Shown: positions 37,283-47,919, numbered from the stretch's first letter. The stretch is 64,000 nt of DNA from Roseateles_C aquae (GCF_032337115.1 NZ_JAVXZY010000003.1:310001-374000), one strand, 5' to 3'. Made by a program: numbers and translations. The notes: a model not told the origin generated them from the letters alone.

Positions 37283-38836
37283 ATGTCGAAGTCTTGCCCG
37301 ATGCCCTGCCGTTTCCGACCTGCCGCCCTGGCGCTGGCGGTCCTGACCCTGTCCGCGACCCCGGCTGTCGCTGCTGATGAAAGCCCGAAACTGGCGCGCC
37401 CTGCTTTTCTGCAAGCTCAGCCTGCGGCGCTGGAATTCAGTTGGACGCCCTTGAAGATGCCCAACGACACCCGCACCGCCTTGCTGGGCGGCAGCTATAT
37501 GGTCGCGATGGACGAAGACTGGGGCATTGGACCCACGGTGTACGGTGCTGCCAAGGGCAATTTCGGCGGCCTGTTCACTGTCGGCTTCACGGCCCAGCAT
37601 CGCAAGCGACTGGGGAGCAGCACCTACTTGGCGACCAGTCTGTATGCAGGCGCCGGCGGTGGCGTGAGCATGCCTGACGTGCGGTTCGGCGGCGGGCTGA
37701 TGCTTCGCCCAGAAATCTCATTGCGCAATGAATGGGGCAATTGGTCCGGCGGGCTGAGCCTCTCGCATGTGCGTTTCCCCAGCGGGAATATCCGCGGGAC
37801 CTCGATCGGTTTCGTGCTCGGCTATGCCGATGGCTTCCGCAGCTTCTCGCCCAGCAGTGCGGGCAAGAAAGCCAGCAGCTACCGCCGTACCGGCATGGGC
37901 TTTGACGAGATTGGCTTGAACGTCGGCAGTTATCGGCCGAGGCATTCGGCCCTGGGGCGTGACGGCAGTCCGCTCGGCCGCCAAATCGGGCAGGTGGGGG
38001 CCGCGCTGCGTCAGTATGTCAGCGATGGCGCGTGGTGGGGCCTGGAGGCGGCGGGGGCGAGCTCGGGCGGTGCCGATGGCTATATGGAAGTGCTGGGCAT
38101 GCTCGGCGAAGACTATGAGCTCGTTGCTGGACTGCCCCGGCTGGGTTGGCAGGCGGGCGTTGGACTTGGCGGCGGCGGCAATCTGAATACCGGCAGTGGC
38201 TGGCTGGTCAAGGCCGGTCCGACCTTGCGCTGGAAGACGCCTTGGGGGCCTTCGTTGCGTCTTGAGGCTGGGTTTGTGGGGCGCCCCGCGGGCAGCTTCA
38301 ACGCCAACTTCCTGCGCCTCAGCGCCTCGCTGCCGCTGGATCGGCTGAGTGACGTCTACGCAAGCAGCGGCGATGCTGAGGGGCGAATCGCCAATCAGGT
38401 CGTCGGCGCGAGCTTGCAGCATCTGCGGCGGGTCCGTTTCAAGGACGGCCGCGAAGAGAGTGTCGGCCTGCTTGGTATGCGGATCACGCGCGATCTGGGG
38501 CCACATGTCTATGGCATGGCGCAGGCCGGCAGTGCGGCCTTCGGCAGCGCGGGCGCCTATTCCTATGGCTTGCTGGGTCTGGGCTTGCAGACGCAGCCCA
38601 GCGCCGGCATGCCAGTGTCGGTAGGCCTTGAGATGGGGCTTGGCGCCGGTGGTGGTGGTGGCATTGCCGTCAGTGGCGGCGCCATTGCGCAGACCGAAGC
38701 CTGGGCCGAGTGGCAGTGGGAACGGGTGCGCCTGCATGCCGGCCTGGGCCAGTGGCGCAGCCTTCGCGGCCAAACGCAGAGTTCACCGTCGTTCAACCTC
38801 AGCGTCGGCTACGCCTTCGGGGCACTCTCCCGCTGA
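37283..38836 (+). CDS. Exported outer-membrane-like protein of unknown function
   Basis: A 517-residue protein with a signal peptide (ALALAVLTLSATPAVAADE) and repeated amphipathic beta-strand pairs rich in Gly and aromatic residues (TYLATSLYAGAGGGVSMP, GGLMLRPEISLRNEWGNWSGGLSLSH, WLVKAGPTLRWKTPWGPSLRLEAGF), ending FNLSVGYAFGALSR. This fits an outer-membrane barrel or surface protein, but I recognise no family. The start is ATG 37283 or 37301; the open frame upstream lies within xerC. Confidence 0.7.
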   Translation: MSKSCPMPCRFRPAALALAVLTLSATPAVAADESPKLARPAFLQAQPAALEFSWTPLKMPNDTRTALLGGSYMVAMDEDWGIGPTVYGAAKGNFGGLFTVGFTAQHRKRLGSSTYLATSLYAGAGGGVSMPDVRFGGGLMLRPEISLRNEWGNWSGGLSLSHVRFPSGNIRGTSIGFVLGYADGFRSFSPSSAGKKASSYRRTGMGFDEIGLNVGSYRPRHSALGRDGSPLGRQIGQVGAALRQYVSDGAWWGLEAAGASSGGADGYMEVLGMLGEDYELVAGLPRLGWQAGVGLGGGGNLNTGSGWLVKAGPTLRWKTPWGPSLRLEAGFVGRPAGSFNANFLRLSASLPLDRLSDVYASSGDAEGRIANQVVGASLQHLRRVRFKDGREESVGLLGMRITRDLGPHVYGMAQAGSAAFGSAGAYSYGLLGLGLQTQPSAGMPVSVGLEMGLGAGGGGGIAVSGGAIAQTEAWAEWQWERVRLHAGLGQWRSLRGQTQSSPSFNLSVGYAFGALSR

Positions 38837-38883
38837 TCGCCAGCGCCCTGGGGCACACAGCGGACTGCGGCGACAATTGCCGC

Positions 38884-40065
38884 ATGAAAGTCATACGTCT
38901 ACGCGCCGGCAAGGAGCGCTCGCTGCAGCGCCGTCATCCCTGGGTCTTCGAGGGCTCCGTGGCCAAGGGGAAGGCCGATGCAGGTGAGACCGTCCGCGTC
39001 GAATCGCAGGAGGGCGAGTTCCTGGCCTGGGCCGCCTTCAGTCCAAATTCGGCGATTCGGCTGCGGGCCTGGAGCTTCGATGAACAGGAGCGCATCGACG
39101 CCGCCTTCTTCCAGCGCCGCATTGCCGCTGCGCTGGCAATGCGCGCGCGCTTGCCGATTGCGTCCAACGCCGTCCGGCTGATTCATGGCGAGGCGGACGG
39201 CCTGCCCGGTCTGATCGTCGATCGCTACGGAGATACGCTCAGCGCCCAGTTCGGGACGGCCGGGACCGAGCGCTGGAAGGCTGTGATTGTGGATGCGTTG
39301 CTGTCGGCTACCGGCCTCACCCGCTTGTTTGAGCGCTCCGATGCCAGTGTGCGGGAGCTGGAGGGATTGCCACCGGCGACCGGCTGGTTGGCGGGCGAGG
39401 GCAGCACCGAGCTGACCATTCAGGAGCACCAATGGCAGCTGAGCCTGGATGTCGCCGAGGGCCACAAGACCGGCTACTACCTTGATCAGCGCGATAACCG
39501 CAAGAAGTTCGCCGACGCGGTGCGCCAGTACGGCTGCCAGCGAGTGCTGAACTGCTTCAGCTATACCGGGGGCTTCTCGGTCGCCGCGCTGGCCGGTGGC
39601 GCCAGCGAGGTGATCAGCGTCGATTCTTCCGCACCGGCTCTGGCGCGGGCAACGGCGCATGTCGCACTCAACGGCTTTGATCCGATCCGCCATCAGGCGC
39701 TGGACGCTGATGTGAACCACACCCTGCGTGACTGCCTGAAGCAGGGGCGGCGCTTTGATGCCATCGTTCTGGACCCGCCCAAGTTCGCCCCGACCGTCGC
39801 CCATGCCGAGCGCGCCGCGCGTGCCTACAAGGACATCAACCGCCTGGCCCTGAAATTGTTGGAGCCGGGCGGATTGCTGTTCACCTTTTCCTGCTCCGGC
39901 GGCATCAGCCCCGATCTGTTTCACAAGATCGTCGCGGGTGCCGGACTGGATGCGCCGGCCGATGGCTTCATCCTCGACCGCGTTGGCGCCACGCCAGACC
40001 ATCCGCAGACGATCTGTTTCCCAGAGGGGGAGTACCTGAAGGGCCTGCTGATCCTCAAGCGCTGA
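38884..40065 (+). CDS. rlmI: 23S rRNA (cytosine1962-C5)-methyltransferase RlmI-like
   Basis: A 393-residue RNA methyltransferase. An N-terminal PUA domain (MKVIRLRAGKERSLQRRHPWVFEGSV) is followed by an RlmI-type domain with GYYLDQRDNRK, the SAM motif NCFSYTGGFSVAALAGGA and VLDPPKFA. The late FSCSGGIS segment supplies the catalytic Cys. The length and order match RlmI. The ATG at 38884 is preferred, as the longer frame overlaps the preceding gene. Confidence 0.9.
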   Translation: MKVIRLRAGKERSLQRRHPWVFEGSVAKGKADAGETVRVESQEGEFLAWAAFSPNSAIRLRAWSFDEQERIDAAFFQRRIAAALAMRARLPIASNAVRLIHGEADGLPGLIVDRYGDTLSAQFGTAGTERWKAVIVDALLSATGLTRLFERSDASVRELEGLPPATGWLAGEGSTELTIQEHQWQLSLDVAEGHKTGYYLDQRDNRKKFADAVRQYGCQRVLNCFSYTGGFSVAALAGGASEVISVDSSAPALARATAHVALNGFDPIRHQALDADVNHTLRDCLKQGRRFDAIVLDPPKFAPTVAHAERAARAYKDINRLALKLLEPGGLLFTFSCSGGISPDLFHKIVAGAGLDAPADGFILDRVGATPDHPQTICFPEGEYLKGLLILKR

Positions 40066-40085
40066 CGGTCCAAATGCTGCTGTCA

Positions 40086-40100
40086 GGGGTCAGGTCTTGC
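40086..40100 (+). repeat. Dispersed GGGGTCAGGTCTTGC repeat, copy 2
   Basis: Same 15-mer as at 13247-13261, here 20 bases after the rlmI stop. Confidence 0.5.
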
Positions 40101-40151
40101 CTGATTGCACGGCTTGGTAAAACTTTTCCCTAGGGGCATCACTTAAGGGAC

Positions 40152-40184
40152 AACACGCCCCCTCTGATGAGGGGGGTGTTTTCG
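40152..40184 (+). terminator. Terminator-like hairpin after rlmI
   Basis: AACAC plus CCCCCTC pairs with GAGGGGG plus GTGTT around a TGAT loop with one bulged G, followed by TTTTC. It lies about 90 bases after rlmI and 125 before the protease gene. Confidence 0.6.
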
Positions 40185-40307
40185 GGCTTTGCCCGGTGAC
40201 AGCCGTGCGAGCTACGGCCATGATGAACCCATGTCATTGCAGTGACTTTCAATCGCACTGCGGCATCGGTTAACAGACCCCCAAATAACCTATCGAGGGT
40301 AGACATC

Positions 40308-41441
40308 ATGCAAAAGACTTTCCGCCTGGCAGCTCTGGCTGCTGCCACGCTGGCGCTGTCGGCGTCGGCCATGGCTGGCAACACCGGCAAGTTCATGGCT
40401 GGCTTTGAGCCTGACGCCACGGGCATCACGGCGCTGACCGGCAACTCGAGCGCGCCGAGCAACTGGCGTTTCGCGCCTGGCCAGGTTTTCAACGGCGTGG
40501 TCGGTGCGCTTGACGGCGTCGCTCGCTTGAGCTTTGAGAATGCTGGCGGTAGCTGGGCCTGTTCTGGTTCGCTGCTGGCCGGCGGTCAGTACGTGCTGAC
40601 GGCTGCCCACTGCGCCGACGACTTCACCAAGATGACCGTGCAGTTCGGCTGGTACGCTGGTACCGCCCAAGTGACCCGCAATGTGTCGGTGGGCAATGCC
40701 TACGTCTATGGCGGCTGGGATGGTAGCCTGGACACAGGCGCCGACATCGCCATCCTGAAGCTGGACCAGGCCGTCACGACGATCAACGGCTACAAGATCA
40801 GCACCACCAATGATGTGGGCAAGCAGCATCTGATCGCTGGCTATGGCACAACCCAGAACGGTGCGACCAATGCCGCCACCAACTGGAACGACGGCAACTA
40901 CGGCCACTACGCCTACAACACCTTCGACACCGATTCGAAGACCTTCAATGAGAAGGTTGGCGCAGGCTGGGATGCAGCGAACCCTGGCGATCCCTGGGGT
41001 TATGACCCGGCGTACTACAAGCACGGCGTCACCTATATGGTCGACTTTGACCGCCAGAACACCACCAACAACACCATGCAGCGCGTTGCCGACAAGTACG
41101 GCATCACCGCCTGGAACAGCAACACCGGCGTGAGCGGCGAAGGCCTGATCGCTGGCGGTGACTCCGGTGGTGGCGACTTCGTCTGGAACGGCACCGAATG
41201 GCTGCTGTCCGGCGTGCACAGCTGGGGCTGGCAAGGTTGCAGCACCTTCGGCCTGAACTGCGACGTCAGCACCAAGAACAGCTCGAGCTATGGTGACCTG
41301 TCCGGTTCCACCGCCGTGTTCTCGCATGCCCAGTGGATCAATTCGGTGACCGCCGCCGTGCCGGAACCCCAGACCTATGCGCTGATGATCATGGGCCTGC
41401 TGGCCGTGGGCTCGGTGGCTCGCCGCCGCAAGCAAGACTGA
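40308..41441 (+). CDS. PEP-CTERM trypsin-like serine protease
   Basis: A 377-residue exported S1 protease. The signal peptide (FRLAALAAATLALSASAMA) is followed by a chymotrypsin-fold domain with the triad: His in VLTAAHCAD, Asp in DTGADIAILKL and Ser in AGGDSGGGDF. It ends with a PEP-CTERM signal (VPEPQTYALMIMGLLAVGSVARRRK). It should be sorted by an exosortase to the surface. The ATG at 40308 gives the signal peptide; a TATCGAGGGT stretch provides a weak ribosome site. Confidence 0.92.
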   Translation: MQKTFRLAALAAATLALSASAMAGNTGKFMAGFEPDATGITALTGNSSAPSNWRFAPGQVFNGVVGALDGVARLSFENAGGSWACSGSLLAGGQYVLTAAHCADDFTKMTVQFGWYAGTAQVTRNVSVGNAYVYGGWDGSLDTGADIAILKLDQAVTTINGYKISTTNDVGKQHLIAGYGTTQNGATNAATNWNDGNYGHYAYNTFDTDSKTFNEKVGAGWDAANPGDPWGYDPAYYKHGVTYMVDFDRQNTTNNTMQRVADKYGITAWNSNTGVSGEGLIAGGDSGGGDFVWNGTEWLLSGVHSWGWQGCSTFGLNCDVSTKNSSSYGDLSGSTAVFSHAQWINSVTAAVPEPQTYALMIMGLLAVGSVARRRKQD

Positions 41442-41501
41442 ACGAACGCCTGCCCGCAGCTGCGCTGAACCAAGGCGCAGTGAAGATGGGTAAGGTTTGA
41501 T

Positions 41502-41527
41502 AAGGCCGCACATGTTGCGGCCTTTTT
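41502..41527 (+). terminator. Terminator between protease and lrp-type gene
   Basis: AAGGCCGCA (41502-41510) pairs with TGCGGCCTT (41516-41524) around CATGT, followed by a T run. Confidence 0.88.
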
Positions 41528-41551
41528 CGTTTCCACTTGCCGGACTGCGAT

Positions 41552-42025
41552 TCAGGCCGCCCGCGCAGGCAGGGCGAGCCGCGGTTCAAACTTCGCCCGG
41601 TGCACGCTGAAGAAGGCTTTGACATTGCGTACATTGGCGTGTTGCGTGAACAGCTGCTGCACCAACCGGTGGTAGGCCGCCATATCGGCGACCTGCAGCA
41701 CCAGCACCAGATCCGGTCCAGGCGAGACCCGGTAGCACTGCTGCACGGCCGGGTGGGCCACGGCGAGCTGCTCAAAGGCCAGCAGATGCTCGGCGCCCTG
41801 CTTGTCCAGCGTGACTTCAACGATGGCGCTCAGCCCGGCGCCGAGCTTGTCGGCCGACAGGATGGCGATCCGCCGTTCGATGATGCCGGCCTCGACCAAG
41901 CGCTTCACCCGGCGCAAACAGGTGGCCGGCGACACCAGCGCGCGGGCGGCCAAGTCCTGGTTCGAGAGCGAGGCATCCTCTTGCAGGCAATCCAGGATGC
42001 GCAGATCGGTGGCGTCGATATCCAT
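41552..42025 (-). CDS. Lrp/AsnC family transcriptional regulator
   Basis: A 157-residue regulator with a winged helix-turn-helix (LRILDCLQEDASLSNQDLAA then SPATCLRRVKRLVEAGII) and a C-terminal RAM ligand-binding domain (VEVTLDKQGAEHLLAFE, CYRVSPGPDLVLVLQVADM). The ATG at 42025 is preferred; the frame extends to 42118 through AT-rich promoter DNA. It is divergent from glmS across an unusually AT-rich spacer, a typical Lrp binding environment. Confidence 0.92.
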   Translation of the reverse strand: MDIDATDLRILDCLQEDASLSNQDLAARALVSPATCLRRVKRLVEAGIIERRIAILSADKLGAGLSAIVEVTLDKQGAEHLLAFEQLAVAHPAVQQCYRVSPGPDLVLVLQVADMAAYHRLVQQLFTQHANVRNVKAFFSVHRAKFEPRLALPARAA

Positions 42026-42184
42026 GCTTGAAAATTTCACCTTCAACAATTTTGTGAAATCTATCACCATCAATGGTTGGTAATGAATGTTTATTGCAAA
42101 TTGATGGAAATTTTGCATGCATCTATTTTTGACGGCTGACTACGATGCGCCCAGCTCTTCTCCAACACTCACAGGGAGTTCCGT
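42026..42184. promoter_or_regulatory. AT-rich divergent promoter region between lrp-type gene and glmS
   Basis: A sharp drop in GC with A/T blocks (AACAATTTTGTGAAAT, TGCAAATTGATGGAAATTTTGCA-like imperfect dyad near 42095-42117) contrasts with both flanks and suits Lrp-type wrapping and autoregulation. Confidence 0.5.
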
Positions 42185-44056
<1,872 letters not shown>

Positions 44057-44057
44057 G

Positions 44058-44072
44058 GCAAGACCTGACCCT
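44058..44072 (-). repeat. Dispersed GGTCAGGTCTTGC repeat, copy 3
   Basis: Reverse complement of the copies at 13.2 and 40.1 kb (first base differs). It lies between the glmS stop and the transposon-end motif that starts at 44079. Confidence 0.5.
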
Positions 44073-44078
44073 GGTGAC

Positions 44079-44125
44079 TGTTCTTGGGAATTAAAGTCGT
44101 GAACAGGGAATTAATGTCGTAAACA
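44079..44125 (+). mobile_element. Transposon-end-like motif, left copy (two 20-bp repeats)
   Basis: TGTTCTTGGG leads into two tandem 20-base repeats: GGGAATTAAAGTCGTGAACA (44086-44105) and GGGAATTAATGTCGTAAACA (44106-44125), 18 of 20 identical. A TGT terminus followed by short transposase-binding repeats containing TTAATGTC is the design of Tn7/Tn5053-type ends. The same motif in the same orientation recurs at 61024-61049. Confidence 0.65.
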
Positions 44126-44139
44126 CGGGCTGAGTTCCC

Positions 44140-44220
44140 ATGCGGCCTGGCGACCAAAAGCCGGATTGCGGGAACAGGCTCGTCTTCGCGGCTGACGCCG
44201 AACGGCTAAGCCGGGAGTTG
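44140..44220 (+). pseudogene. Truncated tniQ-like 5' fragment, left copy
   Basis: ATG 44140 opens a frame starting MRPGDQKPDCGNRLVFAADA. It is about 90% identical at DNA level to the right copy (61064-61144), which goes on into a TniQ-like segment. The left copy loses this similarity at 44220 and continues as unrelated sequence to 44403. It is therefore a broken remnant of a transposition target-selection gene. Confidence 0.55.
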
Positions 44221-44399
44221 AATCGCCCCTGGTTTCGAGGAGGCTCACGGCCTACGTTCGATCAGCAGCTTGCGGATCTGGGATGTGGTTCTGGCATTCA
44301 ATGGGCTGTTCATCCAGTTGATTACCCAGTGGGGCTGAAGCGTAGAGAACACCAGTCTCCCAGGTACTTCAGGGTGAACAAGCTATTGAAACATCACAC
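44221..44399. other. Non-homologous spacer between left remnant and exporter gene
   Basis: No gene is supported. The frame from 44140 stays open to 44403 and contains DLGCGSG, which imitates a methyltransferase motif, but the rest shows no family pattern. Confidence 0.4.
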
Positions 44400-45275
44400 C
44401 TAGTTCTCCGTGCGTTGGATCTGCGGCGGCTCGCCCCTCCACGGAGACTGTCGAGCAGGTTTGCTTACCAACAGCACTGCCAGCGCAACTAGAAAAACGC
44501 CAAAAGCGATTGGCTGTTCACTGTCGAGCCCGAGTTCAATGAAGGCAGCAAGGGGGCCCACCAATGCGGACGCCATTGACGCAAAAACAGGGCCTTCTTG
44601 GGAAATGACGTGGAACAGGAGCAAAGCGGCGCCGGCCGTGCAGGCAGCGCCGAGCAACAGCAGGAGAAGAAGGTCTACAAGCAGGTCATTGCCCGCGTAG
44701 GGACTCTGATTGATGGCGTAGAACGGGGCCAGCAATACGGAAGCTGCCACCAGGCTTCCACACGCCTGCGCGAGGCTGCTTAGCTTTCCCTGAAACCTGC
44801 GCGACATCGTGATGGCAGTCGCGTACGACATAGCGCCGAGAACGGCACTCGCCCATCCAGCGTTGGCCGACTTCACCGAAGCCCCGTGGAAATCAGCAAG
44901 CGAGTACAGGCCCGAAAGCAGCATGCAGATGGCGAAGACCTGCCGGAGCTTGATGGGCTCGCCGTAGAGCATGGCGCAGAACAGGATTGCGAAGACGGGA
45001 GTCAATCCGTTCAGCGCCGACAGATGGCTGGCTGGCAGGAAGATCGATGCGTAGGAAAAAAGGAAAAAGGGTGCCGCAACGTTTGCCATGCCCAGCAATG
45101 TGAGTGAGGCTGCGTGCGGGCGAAGTTCGCCGGCGGAGCGCCAACCCCGACCCATCACGAACAAGATGCAGGCGCCTATCAGCGTTCGCCAAAAGGCAAC
45201 CGTAGATGCGCCAAACACGGGAGCCAAGCGATGGAGGAGGATAAACGCGATGGCCCAAAGCAGGCCAAGCAACAA
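44400..45275 (-). CDS. DMT (EamA) family exporter
   Basis: A membrane protein of about 291 residues with ten predicted hydrophobic segments and two EamA repeats (LLLGLLWAIAFILLHRLAP near the start; GWASAVLGAMSYATAITMSRRF opening the second half). DMT proteins export amino acids and small metabolites. The frame is open to 45413, which would overlap the ATP-grasp gene by 110 bases; TTG at 45275 gives a normal N-terminus, but the start is uncertain. It is last in the island's main minus-strand operon, so product export is a likely role. Confidence 0.82.
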   Translation of the reverse strand: MLLGLLWAIAFILLHRLAPVFGASTVAFWRTLIGACILFVMGRGWRSAGELRPHAASLTLLGMANVAAPFFLFSYASIFLPASHLSALNGLTPVFAILFCAMLYGEPIKLRQVFAICMLLSGLYSLADFHGASVKSANAGWASAVLGAMSYATAITMSRRFQGKLSSLAQACGSLVAASVLLAPFYAINQSPYAGNDLLVDLLLLLLLGAACTAGAALLLFHVISQEGPVFASMASALVGPLAAFIELGLDSEQPIAFGVFLVALAVLLVSKPARQSPWRGEPPQIQRTEN

Positions 45276-45303
45276 GACCTTGAGGTAGCGAATGATGGGC
45301 TCC

Positions 45304-46614
45304 CTATTGCGTGCGTTGGGAACCGGCCGCGTGACCGATGTCCAGTCGATACCGCATACCCGCGAATGAAATGCCACTGAGCCGCAGATACGCATGCGCC
45401 ACCGCTTCTGCAAGCGTCACGCCAGCGCCAACAACGTGTAGAACTCGCCCGCCACTGGTTACAGGAAGCCCTCTTGGCCCTTTGACAATGTTTGCCAGAA
45501 ATACTCGAGTGGGCGGCTCATCCGCATCCAGTCCGCTCACCTCAAACCCAGACTCAAACGGTCCAAAGGGCCAGCCCGCGGAATCCTTGGTTCCCGCCAC
45601 GCCCTGCACTGCGGCGACCGAGCACCTTGAGCGGCCGTCCATTTGAATGCCGAGACGATCGAGCGAGCCATCAAGCATCGCGGCAAAGACGCTGTGTGCG
45701 GACGTTGTGATGCCTGGCAGAAGGACCTCGGCCTCCGAATCCCCGCATCTGACATTGATTTCCAGCACGCGTGGGCCGTCTGCAGTGCACATCACGCCAA
45801 CATACAGAAAGCCGCTCAAGCGAAGACCTTCCTGAGCGAGTCCTTGAATCATCGGCGTAAAGATGACCCGCTCAAGTTCGGCCAGGAGTTGCGGGTCCTG
45901 ATCGCTCGGAGAGAGCGTGGAGCCCATGCCATCGCAGTTCTTTCCAAGATCGCCCTCATAGGTACGCTTGTAATCCCGGACCAGCGGCAACAGGTGATAG
46001 CCGGACTCGGACACCATGGCGATGCAGGAATACTCGCGTCCCGCGACCAGTTCTTCGACGATGACCAGGTCTGTTGCTGAGCCGGTCGAAATGAAGAACC
46101 TGGCCGCAGCTTCTACGTCAGCGCCGTCATGACAGAGGATGGCGCCGTCGCTAACGTCGCGTAGTCCATCCGCTTTTAGGACACAGGGCGTCTGGATCCG
46201 GGAGCAATTGGCGAGAATGTCTGCTGCACTGGCTTGCGCCAGCGTTTGAGGACTTGGTATGCCGTGGCGCTGGCAGAAAAGTCGGCCGAAGGATTTGCTG
46301 CACTCGAGTTGGGCAGTTGCCTTGTCGGCGCCGACGACCTGGTAGCCCAGCGCTCTGAAATAATCCACAACACCGCAGCTCATTGACTCGATGTGTGACA
46401 CAACGATGAAGTCGATGTCGAGTGGCTGAAGGTGGGCCTCCATCGCCTCGAAATCCAGCAAAGGAATCGGGTTGATGGGCGACAGGATGCGTGGATGCGT
46501 TATCAACGCATTGCCAGGAAGGTAGTGCACCACGACGGCTGGCGAAGTCCGCACGAACCAGTCGCACAGCGCGTGACCACGCCCCGTACTATCAATCACG
46601 GCGACATGCTTCAT
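45304..46614 (-). CDS. PurD-like ATP-grasp ligase
   Basis: A 436-residue homologue of phosphoribosylamine-glycine ligase. The N-terminal domain opens MKHVAVIDSTGRGHALCDWFV, followed by ATP-grasp elements CVLKADGLRDVSDGAILC, IVEELVAGREYSCIAMV and the metal-binding LEINVRCGDSEAEVLLP, then a PurD-type C-terminal domain (GGRVLHVVGAGVTLAEAVAHAY). Replacement of the usual GKGV by RDVS in the nucleotide loop argues against a housekeeping PurD. In this cluster it probably joins an amine to a carboxylate. It overlaps the upstream oxidase gene by four bases. Confidence 0.83.
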   Translation of the reverse strand: MKHVAVIDSTGRGHALCDWFVRTSPAVVVHYLPGNALITHPRILSPINPIPLLDFEAMEAHLQPLDIDFIVVSHIESMSCGVVDYFRALGYQVVGADKATAQLECSKSFGRLFCQRHGIPSPQTLAQASAADILANCSRIQTPCVLKADGLRDVSDGAILCHDGADVEAAARFFISTGSATDLVIVEELVAGREYSCIAMVSESGYHLLPLVRDYKRTYEGDLGKNCDGMGSTLSPSDQDPQLLAELERVIFTPMIQGLAQEGLRLSGFLYVGVMCTADGPRVLEINVRCGDSEAEVLLPGITTSAHSVFAAMLDGSLDRLGIQMDGRSRCSVAAVQGVAGTKDSAGWPFGPFESGFEVSGLDADEPPTRVFLANIVKGPRGLPVTSGGRVLHVVGAGVTLAEAVAHAYLRLSGISFAGMRYRLDIGHAAGSQRTQ

Positions 46615-47645
46615 GCTTCGGCAGCGCTCTTGTTCAGTGCACCTGGTGTCTGTAGAGCAGCGGGCGCGAGGTAGCCAGGAAGCGAATCAAGATAGAGCTG
46701 TGAAGAATTCAGACGGATGAGGGCACCGATCGCAATCTGCCGCTTGACCTCAATGCTATCTGCCGCATAGGGGCCAACGATGTTGGCGAACCAAGCCTGA
46801 GAGTGCTTCGCATCAATCTGGATGTGAAGCTTTTGGTACTCGATGCCTGACTCAGGCAGCCCCAAGCGGCGCCAGGCCTGCACGACGCGCTTCATCCGGC
46901 GCGGTGTCAGGTGCTCAACAACGCCGAAGTACCCAATGGCTTTGAAGAAGTGCTCTCGATTCGTGCCGAACATGGCTGTTAGGTTGCCTGAGACTTTGGT
47001 CGGCAGCCAGACATCTTTAGTGTCCCGCTCAAGGTCAATATCAAGGTGGCGCAGTGACTGGCGAAACAGATCAGTGTGCACGCCAGCGGCGCCCAGCCCC
47101 CCTCCCATTTCGTCGTTGTAGTTACTGGCGAGCTCGAGTCGTGCGGGGCCACTGGTACCAAATTGAAGCTGGCAAAGGATGTCGTCAAACCTTGGGTCCA
47201 AGTTGGTCTCTTGGATCAGAAAGGAGCGCAATTGGCTGACCGTCACATCGGTTGCGATGAATTGCTCGTAAAACGGATGATGACTGGCAGGGTGTTCCGC
47301 GATTACTTGCTTCAACCACAGCAAGTAGGCGGCTGAGTCATTCGGCACCTGGGCGACCGTTTCCTGTAGCGCTACCGTTGTGAACTCGCGCAACAGCGCA
47401 GGCTCCAACACGGCCTTAATCGTGCTCACGAGGACGCGCTGGTCGATGCCGATCTTCGGCCATGTCTTTGGTTGAAAGTCTTGTTCGTAGACGAGCGCCA
47501 GCAGCGAGTGAAATTCACTGTAAGCGTGCGCATCAAGACCAGTGAATGCAGCACCTACGATTTGCCGACAAGTTTCGCGGGCATTGAAGATCTCATCGTC
47601 AGAGGCTGGCTCAGTTCGAGGAATGAGCTTGGCGAGGTCGTTCAT
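46611..47645 (-). CDS. Heme-oxygenase-like iron-dependent oxidase (HDO family)
   Basis: A 344-residue protein of the iron-containing redox enzyme family (haem-oxygenase-like fold, non-heme diiron). It carries ligand-type segments NYNDEMGGGLGAAGVHTDLFRQ and HIQIDAKHSQAWFANIV (E...H and H...D..H pattern). Known relatives (e.g. SznF, BelK/HrmI, UndA, BesC) do N-oxygenation or C-C cleavage on amino or fatty acids. The start at ATG 47645 is preferred; the frame runs on to 47885. It sits between a small open frame and the ATP-grasp gene. Confidence 0.83.
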   Translation of the reverse strand: MNDLAKLIPRTEPASDDEIFNARETCRQIVGAAFTGLDAHAYSEFHSLLALVYEQDFQPKTWPKIGIDQRVLVSTIKAVLEPALLREFTTVALQETVAQVPNDSAAYLLWLKQVIAEHPASHHPFYEQFIATDVTVSQLRSFLIQETNLDPRFDDILCQLQFGTSGPARLELASNYNDEMGGGLGAAGVHTDLFRQSLRHLDIDLERDTKDVWLPTKVSGNLTAMFGTNREHFFKAIGYFGVVEHLTPRRMKRVVQAWRRLGLPESGIEYQKLHIQIDAKHSQAWFANIVGPYAADSIEVKRQIAIGALIRLNSSQLYLDSLPGYLAPAALQTPGALNKSAAEA

Positions 47646-47766
47646 GTTGGGCTGTTCTTCGTGGAATTGATCGGTTGAACAAGTTTGTGGGCAAGCCACA
47701 GCGAGGTCTGAATGACGAGCTGGGCGAAGGGGCCAGCAAAGAGCGGGGAACTTGCCGCCGTTCTCC

Positions 47767-47919
47767 CTAAGGAATGCCACACAAATTGCTGCGGACTTGG
47801 CTGAGAACGCGTGCGACAACGGCTGCAGCTGTGCGGGGAATGCAGCAGCCGACGATGCCGGCTGCCCGTACATCCTGACCGCCACGCAAGTGGCAAATCG
47901 CCGGCTCGCGCTTGGTCAT
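47767..47919 (-). CDS. Possible small protein or peptide, 50 aa
   Basis: The ATG at 47919 overlaps the aminotransferase stop by ATGA, and 50 codons run to TAG at 47767. The product starts MTKREPAICHLRGGQ, has Cys9, a CC pair (GIVGCCIP) and a late Cys (NLCGIP), with a helical AAAVVARVLSQVRSN segment. The tight coupling suggests it is translated. No family is recognised; it could be a cluster-specific peptide or chance. The 120 bases from here to the oxidase start show nothing else. Confidence 0.35.
   Translation of the reverse strand: MTKREPAICHLRGGQDVRAAGIVGCCIPRTAAAVVARVLSQVRSNLCGIP

Noticed and set aside
44140..44403. A short methyltransferase, from the DLGCGSG string
   Set aside because: The rest of the frame has no methyltransferase pattern, and the string lies just after the breakpoint of the repeated module.
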